DNA of 5,263 nt from Bacteroidaceae bacterium. Its GTDB lineage: Bacteria > Bacteroidota > Bacteroidia > Bacteroidales > CHK158-818. The position numbers were made by a program, and so were the translations under genes. This document shows positions 1-5,263 of this stretch, in pieces. The first letter of the stretch is position 1, and each line of letters starts with the position of its first letter. The stretch is from positions 1 to 5,263 of the forward strand of contig JAFUKV010000309.1 in the NCBI GenBank assembly GCA_017467745.1, read 5' to 3'. The notes under the pieces are model-generated. The model had not been told where the DNA came from and did no database searches. It worked only from the letters and a program-made list of their open reading frames with translations.

Positions 1-2
1 AT

Positions 3-143
3 TTACTAAAAATTCATGCGCCGAATATGAAATATTACCAAGAATTTATTTTAAACGTTTTAGGCACAATAGAAAGTCTCGGCTCCATAGAAAGCGTTTT
101 CGTAATGGATGAAGTGAAACACGAATACGGCATCCGCATTTAA
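3..143 (+). CDS. C-terminal fragment of a probable Lrp/AsnC-family transcriptional regulator
   Basis: This open frame enters from the left edge and ends at TAA 141-143, leaving the last 46 residues. The readable end runs from LLKIHAPNMKYYQEF to SVFVMDEVKHEYGIRI. It fits the end of the Lrp/AsnC ligand-binding (RAM-type) domain: a helix (about residues 10-24 of the fragment), a short turn (GSIES), then a beta strand carrying the frequently seen V-M-x-x-V-K-H pattern and a short hydrophobic tail. Such proteins are DNA-binding regulators that usually respond to amino acids, but the helix-turn-helix half lies outside the window, so no target or ligand can be named. The gene converges on the adaptor gene 322-1575 and is not part of the efflux operon. 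The fragment is short, so the family call rests on pattern resemblance alone. Confidence 0.6.
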   Translation, partial: LLKIHAPNMKYYQEFILNVLGTIESLGSIESVFVMDEVKHEYGIRI

Positions 144-248
144 TTATATTACGCCATATTGCAAATAAAAATAACATCGGCAATACAATTATAATACATC
201 CGACACACATTCATACAAATCTTTTTTGTTTCCAAGTTGCACACAAAT

Positions 249-286
249 AAATGGGGCTGCCGGACAAATGCCAAGCAGACCCATTT
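249..286. terminator. Hairpin between convergent genes, possible bidirectional terminator
   Basis: An imperfect inverted repeat: AAATGGG (249-255) and CTGC (257-260) pair exactly with GCAG (275-278) and CCCATTT (280-286), giving 11 base pairs around one mismatch (256/279) with a 14-nt loop. On the + strand the stem runs into TTTTT (284-288). On the - strand it is followed only by an AT-rich stretch with few consecutive T residues. It starts 35 bp past the adaptor stop codon and 105 bp past the Lrp-type stop, so it is placed to stop both transcripts. The loop is rather long and the T tract modest, so terminator function is inferred. Apart from this hairpin nothing else was recognised in the 178-bp gap 144-321. 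Confidence 0.5.
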
Positions 287-321
287 TTCACGCACAAACT
301 ATCTATCAACTTAACACAAAG

Positions 322-1575
322 CTACTTTTTCAGAATCAAGACTTCCGCATCTCCAAAATTATCGTAACCGGAAACTATTACTTTGTCACCCGGTTTCAGC
401 CCGTCTATTATTTCATACTGCTGCGGATTTTGCCGTCCAACAGATATGGGTACGCGAATCGCTTTATCTCCAGCTTCATTGACCTTATATATCCACTGTC
501 CCCCATTGCTTTGGAAAAAATTTCCGCGAGGTATTACAACTGCATCTTCCGGTTGTCCCAATTCTATTTGCACTCTATAACTTTTACCTACCCGAACATT
601 ATCGGGCATTTCTCCGGCAAAAACCAAATCGACGGCAAACGTACGGTCTTTTACCTCAGGAACAACTTTGGTTATTTTCAAGGGGAATTTCGTTCCTTGA
701 TAATTTATCGTAGCCGGTAATCCGAGAGTAACACGGTCTATATAGTATTCGCTGAGTGCAGTACTTATTTTATATTGGTCAAGCACTTTAATATCTCCGA
801 TATTACTACCGGCCGAAACCTGTTGACCGGGAGTAACGCCTATATCGCTCAACTGTCCGGAAATAGGCGCATACACAACTAATTTATCCAAACGTTCGCG
901 CACACGGCTGAATTTCTTTTTCTCGCGTTCCAAATCGCTTTCCATCAAATCACGACGTATAACGCTGACAGCAGAATCGTGTTTTAACCCTTCTCGCTGT
1001 AATTCCGCCGACTTCATATTAAACTCATATTCATCTCGCTTAACCTCCAATTGCGCTTTACTGGTAATACCCATATTAAATTCTTCAACGTCTACATCGT
1101 ATTGCTTTTGCAATTTTTTCAGTTGATACTCATTTTCGAGAATCTGTTTTTTCAGATTCAAACTTTGCTGTTCCATCGTAATCGCTTTTTCTTGATATGA
1201 TACCAACTGTTTTTCCAAATCATCACGCTGATCCTCAATTGTACGTACCAACTCCGGATTATCAAGCACCAAAATAGTATCTCCTTTTTTCATCATGCTA
1301 CCCACCTCTCCTACAATACGAGCAACACTTCCAGACTCCTGCGCATTAACTTTTATCGTTAAAATAGGATGTACTAAACCCTCAACATCAACATATTCGA
1401 GAAATTTATCGTTTTTTACCTCTTCAATAATCAGAGAATCTACCTCCACTCTCAGCTTTTTCGCACCGGAAGTAGAAACAATTACATAAATAAGTAAAAT
1501 TAAAAATGCAACCCCGCTGGCAATATAATATTTATAGCGTATTAGCGGATGCTTTTTTTCAATCGGTCTGTCCAT
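322..1575 (-). CDS. Periplasmic adaptor (membrane fusion) protein, HlyD/MacA type
   Basis: A 417-residue adaptor that would bridge an inner-membrane pump and the TolC-family channel encoded just upstream. Residues 1-15 are basic and cytoplasmic, and residues 16-34 form one membrane anchor with no lipobox. The first half of a lipoyl/biotinyl-like domain lies at about 65-106 (SGSVARIVGEVGSMMKKGD). A long alpha-helical, heptad-rich hairpin spans about 107-230, with its tip near GITSK (169-173). The second lipoyl half is at about 233-260 (VYAPISGQLSDIGVTPGQ). Beta-barrel and membrane-proximal domains follow to the end (VVIPRGNFF, GLKPGDKVIVSG). The length is normal for the family. The C-terminal style resembles adaptors paired with MacB/FtsX-like ABC permeases in Bacteroidota, but an RND partner cannot be excluded. 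ATG at 1575 has no Shine-Dalgarno sequence, which is normal in this phylum. It is the second gene of the operon, 25 bp after the TolC-family gene. The substrate is unknown. Confidence 0.93.
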   Translation of the reverse strand: MDRPIEKKHPLIRYKYYIASGVAFLILLIYVIVSTSGAKKLRVEVDSLIIEEVKNDKFLEYVDVEGLVHPILTIKVNAQESGSVARIVGEVGSMMKKGDTILVLDNPELVRTIEDQRDDLEKQLVSYQEKAITMEQQSLNLKKQILENEYQLKKLQKQYDVDVEEFNMGITSKAQLEVKRDEYEFNMKSAELQREGLKHDSAVSVIRRDLMESDLEREKKKFSRVRERLDKLVVYAPISGQLSDIGVTPGQQVSAGSNIGDIKVLDQYKISTALSEYYIDRVTLGLPATINYQGTKFPLKITKVVPEVKDRTFAVDLVFAGEMPDNVRVGKSYRVQIELGQPEDAVVIPRGNFFQSNGGQWIYKVNEAGDKAIRVPISVGRQNPQQYEIIDGLKPGDKVIVSGYDNFGDAEVLILKK

Positions 1576-1600
1576 AATCGTAAATTTATTTAGTTTTTTA

Positions 1601-3073
1601 TTATTTCATCAAAACACTATAATCTTCTGTAATCTCCATATTCTTCTCAAAATCGAACAGCGTCAAACTGCGAATCATATAATAATATCCCCAATATGAA
1701 GCCAAAGACGAGATATATCCGCGTTTAGCCGAATCACGCTCAGAGATGGCGGAATTCAAATCGAGGATAGTCGATTTACCGGTTATATACAACTGCCGAG
1801 CTATATCATGCCGCCGTTCGGACGTCATATCCGTTTTTTGAGCTATCAATACTTTGGATGACTGTAAATTAAACTGTTTTACCGTACGAATGATATTTTG
1901 CTCAAAATCCACTTTATCTTGTTCTAATTTCGTTAACTCGGCTTCCCGTCCGCTTTTCGCCATTTTTACCTTTCCGCGACCTCGCCCCCAATCTACAATG
2001 GGCAACGATAAACTAATACTGGCATATTGCTGGTCTAACGGATCTCTGTACGATTCTCCTATCTGCTCGCCGGTTTGAGTTAACCCGAACTGTAAATAGA
2101 TGCTCGCTTTCAAACCAGCCTCAGACTTTGCATATGAAACAGAACGGTCTGTTTCTATACGACGCAACTCCATCGTTTCCAAATCCGGATTATTTTCATA
2201 CGCATAACGCAACGCTGAATCTATATTTACCGTAAATTGCGGCACGACGCTCTCTATTTCAAGATCTATTTCAACATCATCCTTAATCCCTAAATATGAA
2301 CGCAATACCTGCATATTATTTTCCACCTCTATTTGAGCGTTCATCATATTATTTTCTTCCGACAAACGTTGTATTTCATGCTGCAACATATCGTTTTCCG
2401 TAGTTACACCGATATTATAACGTCCCTGAGCTACACGATATAACGTATCGGCATTAGCATAATTATAACTAGCTATATCCCAATTGGTCTTTGCCAAAGC
2501 TAAATTGAAAAAATAATTCGTTGCTCGGGAAGCTACCAGTTCAAGCGATTCTACATACGTTTTTTTAGCCCGCTGATAATACAAAGGCTCTGTTTTGCGC
2601 GCCCATTTCATATAATTATAACCGAACAAATTTTGCGAATATCCCACAGTTATCAAATTCGTTTTATAAGACGTGGTATTATTACTCAACAAATCCAATC
2701 TATCTACACTACTGCTCAATGTCAACGTACCTCCTGTAAATGCTATATTCTGACCGATAGAGAGAGATGCGTCTGTTGTCAACAATTGCTGCTCTACATA
2801 TCTTTCCGAACCATCTGACAGCGTAACTTTATTGATAGCTCTATTCAACGTAGGATTAGACTTTAACGTCAACGACGGCAAATAATCGGCCTTATATGAA
2901 CGGTACTGCCAATAACTGGATCTAAAATTTTCTCTCGCCGTCAACACATCGGGCGACTTTTCTTGTGCCAATCGAATAGCCTCTTGTAAGGTCAATTTTA
3001 ATTTTTCTCCCTGCGATTGAACAGAAACGCAAAAGCTAAAAGTAAATACAATTGCAACAAATATATTTTTCAT
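1601..3073 (-). CDS. TolC-family outer-membrane efflux protein
   Basis: A 490-residue outer-membrane channel subunit expected to trimerise and carry exported substrate across the periplasm and outer membrane. Residues 1-20 form a signal peptide (MKNIFVAIVFTFSF core) with likely cleavage after VQS; Cys15 is not in a lipobox, so the protein is probably not a lipoprotein. Two outer-membrane efflux protein repeats follow. The first runs about 25-265 (LTLQEAIRLAQEKSPDVLTA, then strands, then long helices). The second runs about 280-475 (IDSALRYAYENNPDLETM, then LSLPIVDWGRGRGKVKMA, then helices). Length and duplicated architecture match the family. The ATG at 3071-3073 lies 17 nt after the predicted sigma-54 transcription start, which supports this start. 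It is the first gene of a two-gene operon with the adaptor. The order channel-adaptor with no pump gene beside it is notable. The exported compound cannot be read from the sequence. Confidence 0.95.
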   Translation of the reverse strand: MKNIFVAIVFTFSFCVSVQSQGEKLKLTLQEAIRLAQEKSPDVLTARENFRSSYWQYRSYKADYLPSLTLKSNPTLNRAINKVTLSDGSERYVEQQLLTTDASLSIGQNIAFTGGTLTLSSSVDRLDLLSNNTTSYKTNLITVGYSQNLFGYNYMKWARKTEPLYYQRAKKTYVESLELVASRATNYFFNLALAKTNWDIASYNYANADTLYRVAQGRYNIGVTTENDMLQHEIQRLSEENNMMNAQIEVENNMQVLRSYLGIKDDVEIDLEIESVVPQFTVNIDSALRYAYENNPDLETMELRRIETDRSVSYAKSEAGLKASIYLQFGLTQTGEQIGESYRDPLDQQYASISLSLPIVDWGRGRGKVKMAKSGREAELTKLEQDKVDFEQNIIRTVKQFNLQSSKVLIAQKTDMTSERRHDIARQLYITGKSTILDLNSAISERDSAKRGYISSLASYWGYYYMIRSLTLFDFEKNMEITEDYSVLMK

Positions 3074-3100
3074 ACACTTAAATGTTTTTAGTTATATCTA

Positions 3101-3116
3101 TACAAATCTCGTGCCA
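3101..3116 (-). promoter_or_regulatory. Sigma-54 (-24/-12) promoter of the tolC-adaptor operon
   Basis: On the - strand the sequence reads TGGCACG-AGAT-TTGTA, against the sigma-54 consensus TGGCACG-N4-TTGC(A/T). The -24 block is an exact match and the 12-bp phasing between -24 and -12 is correct. The only departure is T instead of C in the -12 element. This places the transcription start near 3090 and gives a leader of about 17 nt before the tolC ATG. The adjacent gene encodes a sigma-54-dependent activator, which strongly supports the assignment. Confidence 0.85.
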
Positions 3117-3169
3117 AATTTTCAAACTACTATAAATCAAATATATAAAACACAATTAAAAGAATCATA

Positions 3170-3183
3170 GTGTTCAAAAACAC
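3170..3183. promoter_or_regulatory. Possible second, weaker regulator-binding site
   Basis: A smaller inverted repeat, GTGTT-CAAA-AACAC, has the same GTG-N8-CAC outer frame as the strong palindrome at 3190-3209. Its centre is 23 bp away, about two helical turns. NtrC-type activators often bind paired sites. The internal bases differ from the strong site and the region is AT-rich, so this may be chance. Confidence 0.3.
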
Positions 3184-3189
3184 ACCAAA

Positions 3190-3209
3190 TATGTGCGAAA
3201 TCGCACATA
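3190..3209. promoter_or_regulatory. Palindromic operator, probable enhancer (UAS) for the sigma-54 regulator
   Basis: A perfect inverted repeat, TATGTGCGA-AA-TCGCACATA, with 9-bp arms and a 2-bp spacer. It is the most GC-rich spot in an AT-rich gap. Its centre lies about 85 bp upstream of the -24 element, near -110 relative to the predicted tolC start, a usual distance for an activator of the NtrC family working by DNA looping. The Fis-type helix-turn-helix of the neighbouring regulator binds such dyads as a dimer. The same site lies just upstream of the regulator's own promoter, so it could also mediate autoregulation. Binding by this regulator is inferred. Confidence 0.75.
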
Positions 3210-3229
3210 CAAGTTATCATTTTAATACG

Positions 3230-3237
3230 TATCTTTG
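3230..3237 (+). promoter_or_regulatory. Bacteroidota-type -7 promoter element for the regulator-kinase operon
   Basis: TATCTTTG matches the TAnnTTTG -7 consensus of the primary sigma factor in Bacteroides and relatives. The predicted start would be near 3244, about 20 nt before the regulator ATG at 3265. No TTTG -33 element is visible at the expected spacing (about 3207-3210); that position touches the right arm of the palindrome. The promoter may therefore be weak or helped or blocked by whatever binds the palindrome. Confidence 0.5.
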
Positions 3238-3264
3238 ACAAAACTCAATCAAGAAGAAAATAGT

Positions 3265-4650
3265 ATGGAAAGTCTGGGAAAATTATTGATTATAGATGAC
3301 AATGAAGATGTGTTGTTCGCCCTCAATTTGTTGTTAGAGCCTTACGCTGAGAAAATAAAGGTTACAACCTCGCCTGAACGCATCGCATATTTCATGAGCT
3401 CCTACAACCCGGATATCATATTATTGGATATGAATTTCAGCAAAGACGCTATCAGCGGACAAGAAGGTTATTTCTGGCTCAAACGTATTTTAAATACAGA
3501 TCCGGACGCCATCGTCATACTTATGACTGCTTACTCCGACACCGATAAAGCAGTAAAAGCCATTAAATCCGGAGCTATCGATTTCATTACAAAGCCATGG
3601 GAAAAAGAGAGATTGTTAAGTACGCTTTCATCTGCCATGAAACTACGTAACACACGTACAGAAATCAGCTCTTTAAAGCAACAAGTAGCGGCTATAACAT
3701 CGGAGAAAGACCGAAATCATGAAATCATAGGCGAATCACAACCGATGCTAAAAATATTCGAAACTATCGAAAAGTTATCTAATACAGATGCTAATATATT
3801 GATTTTAGGAGAAAACGGAACAGGTAAAGACCTAGTAGCAAAAGCCATTTACAGGAACTCTCCCCGAGCCAATTCCGTGTTTATCGATCTGGATGTGGGC
3901 AGCATTCCGGAAACACTATTCGAAAGTGAACTTTTCGGTTACGAAAAAGGGGCTTTTACCGATGCACGAAACGAGAAAGCGGGACGAATGGAAATTGCTT
4001 CCGGCGGAACTCTATTTTTAGATGAGATAGGTAACCTGTCGACCCCTATGCAAGCAAAACTCTTAACGGCTATCGAAAAACGAAAAATATCCAAATTAGG
4101 AAGTACGAAAACTATTAATATAGACGTTCGACTGATTTGCGCGACGAACGCCGATTTACACAACTTAGTATCCGAAGGCACTTTCAGGCAAGACCTACTT
4201 TACCGCATCAATACAATAGAAATACATATCCCCCCTTTACGGGAACGAGGCAACGATGTTATTCTTTTAGCTAACTTCTTCTTAAAACGTTACGCTCAGA
4301 AATACAAAAAAGAGATTAGAGGTTTGCTAAAAGACGCTCAAAAAAAATTATTGCAATATACATGGCCGGGAAATGTAAGAGAATTGCAACACGCCATAGA
4401 AAGAGCCGTCATATTGGCGGATACAAATTTTATTCGGGCAGACAATTTCTTATTACAACCGACCACATTAAAAAAGAATCAAGACAACGATTCTCTAAAC
4501 CTTGAACTTCTTGAAAAAGAAGCTATCGACAAAGCTATGAAACGTTGTAACGGCAATATAAGTCAGGCTGCCGATTTGCTGGGTATAACCCGGTACGCAT
4601 TGTATCGGAAAATCGAAAAAATAAGTCTCAAATATCATGAAAAGTTATAA
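3265..4650 (+). CDS. Sigma-54-dependent response regulator, NtrC family
   Basis: A 461-residue activator with three domains. The receiver domain (about 5-120) has the acidic pocket Asp11/Asp12, phospho-acceptor Asp55, switch Thr88 and Lys110. A short helical linker follows (about 126-150). The AAA+ domain (about 153-397) has Walker A GENGTGKD (182-189), a sigma-54-contacting loop reading GAFTDA (229-234) in place of the classic GAFTGA, Walker B ending in Asp253-Glu254, arginine fingers Arg308 and Arg314 (FRQDLLYR), and the sensor II segment WPGNVRELQHAIERA (367-381). The C terminus carries a Fis-type helix-turn-helix (about 431-452, NISQAADLLGITRYALYRKI). All residues for phosphorylation and ATP hydrolysis are present. 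An upstream in-frame TTG at 3235 would add 10 residues, but it lies inside the probable -7 promoter element, so ATG 3265 is preferred. The weak purine run AAGAAGAAAA precedes it. It is divergent from the efflux operon, its likely target, and overlaps the kinase gene. Confidence 0.95.
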   Translation: MESLGKLLIIDDNEDVLFALNLLLEPYAEKIKVTTSPERIAYFMSSYNPDIILLDMNFSKDAISGQEGYFWLKRILNTDPDAIVILMTAYSDTDKAVKAIKSGAIDFITKPWEKERLLSTLSSAMKLRNTRTEISSLKQQVAAITSEKDRNHEIIGESQPMLKIFETIEKLSNTDANILILGENGTGKDLVAKAIYRNSPRANSVFIDLDVGSIPETLFESELFGYEKGAFTDARNEKAGRMEIASGGTLFLDEIGNLSTPMQAKLLTAIEKRKISKLGSTKTINIDVRLICATNADLHNLVSEGTFRQDLLYRINTIEIHIPPLRERGNDVILLANFFLKRYAQKYKKEIRGLLKDAQKKLLQYTWPGNVRELQHAIERAVILADTNFIRADNFLLQPTTLKKNQDNDSLNLELLEKEAIDKAMKRCNGNISQAADLLGITRYALYRKIEKISLKYHEKL

Positions 4651-5263
4651 ATTGCGACTCGCCGTTCAGGTAACTTTAATTTTAATCTTATCCGGATTAA
4701 CGGCCTATTTAATAGCCAAACATTACTATTTCAGTGCGTTTTTTTCGATAAGCTCTATTATCATATTGGCCTTTATCATGTATAGATATATCAAAAAAGC
4801 CATAGAAGTAATGGAGCGAATAATAATGATAATACAATACGCCGACTTCAATGTCTCGTTTCGCCGTTCTATTAAAGAAAAAGAATTTAATCACTTATGT
4901 GAAATGATGGATAATGCCATATATACATTTCGCAACAAACTGCATAACTTAGAAATAGACCATCAATATTACAATACGCTATTGAATGCCATAGATTCAG
5001 GATTATTGGTAATAAATAGCAAGGGAGGAATACAATGGATTAACCAAGCCGCATTAAAAGAGTTCGGAAAAACGCATATAGACTATATTTCAGAATTAAG
5101 CGACGTACATCCGGAATTACCCAATATTTTATCAAACTTAAAAGCGGGCGACATCAAAATATTGAATAACACAAAACAAGATTTTAAATATGAACTGATC
5201 ATCACAGGTATTTCTTTTTACGTTCATGGAAAAGAGTTGCTTCTTATAAGCCTGAAAAATATA
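4637..5263 (+). CDS. Sensor histidine kinase, N-terminal part (runs off the window)
   Basis: The first 209 codons of a frame that stays open to the right edge. It starts at ATG 4637 inside the end of the response-regulator gene (14-bp overlap, different frame), so the two are probably translationally coupled and cognate. Two hydrophobic helices at about residues 8-27 and 32-50 are separated by only a few residues (KHYY), so there is essentially no periplasmic sensor domain. A helical linker (about 52-107) leads to a PAS-like domain from about 110 (YYNTLLNAIDSGLLVINSKGGIQWIN) onward. The catalytic H-box and ATPase domain would lie beyond 5263 and are not seen, so the kinase call rests on the PAS architecture, membrane topology and coupling to the response regulator. 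It probably phosphorylates Asp55 of that regulator in response to a membrane or cytoplasmic signal. Confidence 0.85.
   Translation, partial: MKSYKLRLAVQVTLILILSGLTAYLIAKHYYFSAFFSISSIIILAFIMYRYIKKAIEVMERIIMIIQYADFNVSFRRSIKEKEFNHLCEMMDNAIYTFRNKLHNLEIDHQYYNTLLNAIDSGLLVINSKGGIQWINQAALKEFGKTHIDYISELSDVHPELPNILSNLKAGDIKILNNTKQDFKYELIITGISFYVHGKELLLISLKNI

Noticed and set aside
157..185. Small inverted repeat TATTGC/GCAATA just after the Lrp-type stop codon
   Set aside because: Only six AT-rich base pairs around a 17-nt loop and no T tract, so too weak to call a terminator; the hairpin at 249-286 is a better candidate.
226..720. 164-codon + strand open frame covering the end of the adaptor gene
   Set aside because: It overlaps the well-supported adaptor gene on the opposite strand, lacks any recognisable domain and starts inside the intergenic hairpin region. 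It is a shadow frame.
3138..3145. TATATTTG on the - strand, matching the Bacteroidota -7 consensus, as a second tolC promoter
   Set aside because: The surrounding DNA is very AT-rich, no TTTG -33 lies at the right distance, and the sigma-54 promoter closer to the gene explains the context far better.
3074..3264. Possibility of a small RNA, riboswitch, CRISPR repeat or mobile-element end in the divergent gap
   Set aside because: No tandem direct repeats, terminal inverted repeats, target duplications or terminator-like stem with a T tract were seen; the palindrome has a 2-bp spacer and is better read as a protein-binding site.
3939..4181. 80-codon - strand open frame inside the response regulator
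   Set aside because: It lies opposite the conserved AAA+ core (GAFTDA to the first part of the arginine-finger region) and its translation has no family features. It is a shadow frame.
4709..4894. 61-codon - strand open frame opposite the kinase start
   Set aside because: It is opposite the membrane-helix and linker codons of the kinase, low in complexity, with no supporting context.

Overview
The window looks like chromosomal DNA from a member of the Bacteroidota, most likely the order Bacteroidales. This is inferred from AT-rich, tightly packed genes, start codons without Shine-Dalgarno sequences, a TAnnTTTG-type -7 promoter element typical of the phylum, and protein sequences of Bacteroidales style. 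The genus cannot be fixed from the sequence alone.

Layout. (1) At 3-143 (+) is the C-terminal tail of a gene that starts before the window, probably an Lrp/AsnC-type regulator. (2) At 144-321 is a convergent intergenic gap holding one good hairpin that could end transcription from either side. (3) At 322-3073 (-) is a two-gene operon. Its first gene is a TolC-family outer-membrane efflux protein (1601-3073). Its second, 25 bp downstream, is an HlyD/MacA-type periplasmic adaptor (322-1575). (4) At 3074-3264 is a 191-bp divergent control region. It holds a strong sigma-54 (-24/-12) promoter facing tolC, a 9-bp-arm palindrome about 85 bp upstream of the -24 element, a weaker look-alike 23 bp away, and a Bacteroidota-type -7 element facing the regulator. 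(5) At 3265-4650 (+) is an NtrC-family sigma-54-dependent response regulator. (6) At 4637 to the window end (+) is the first 209 codons of its partner histidine kinase, overlapping the regulator by 14 bp and cut off before the catalytic core.

How it fits together (inference). The kinase has two closely spaced membrane helices and almost no periplasmic part. It would sense a membrane or internal cue and phosphorylate the regulator at Asp55. The regulator would bind the palindrome and use its AAA+ ATPase to open the sigma-54 promoter, switching on the TolC-adaptor pair. The same palindrome lies where the -33 region of the regulator's own promoter would be, so it may also control the regulatory genes. 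The inner-membrane pump (an ABC or RND protein) is not in the window. It may follow the kinase or lie elsewhere. This is a recognisable regulated-efflux module rather than a clearly new system. The most informative part is the control region.
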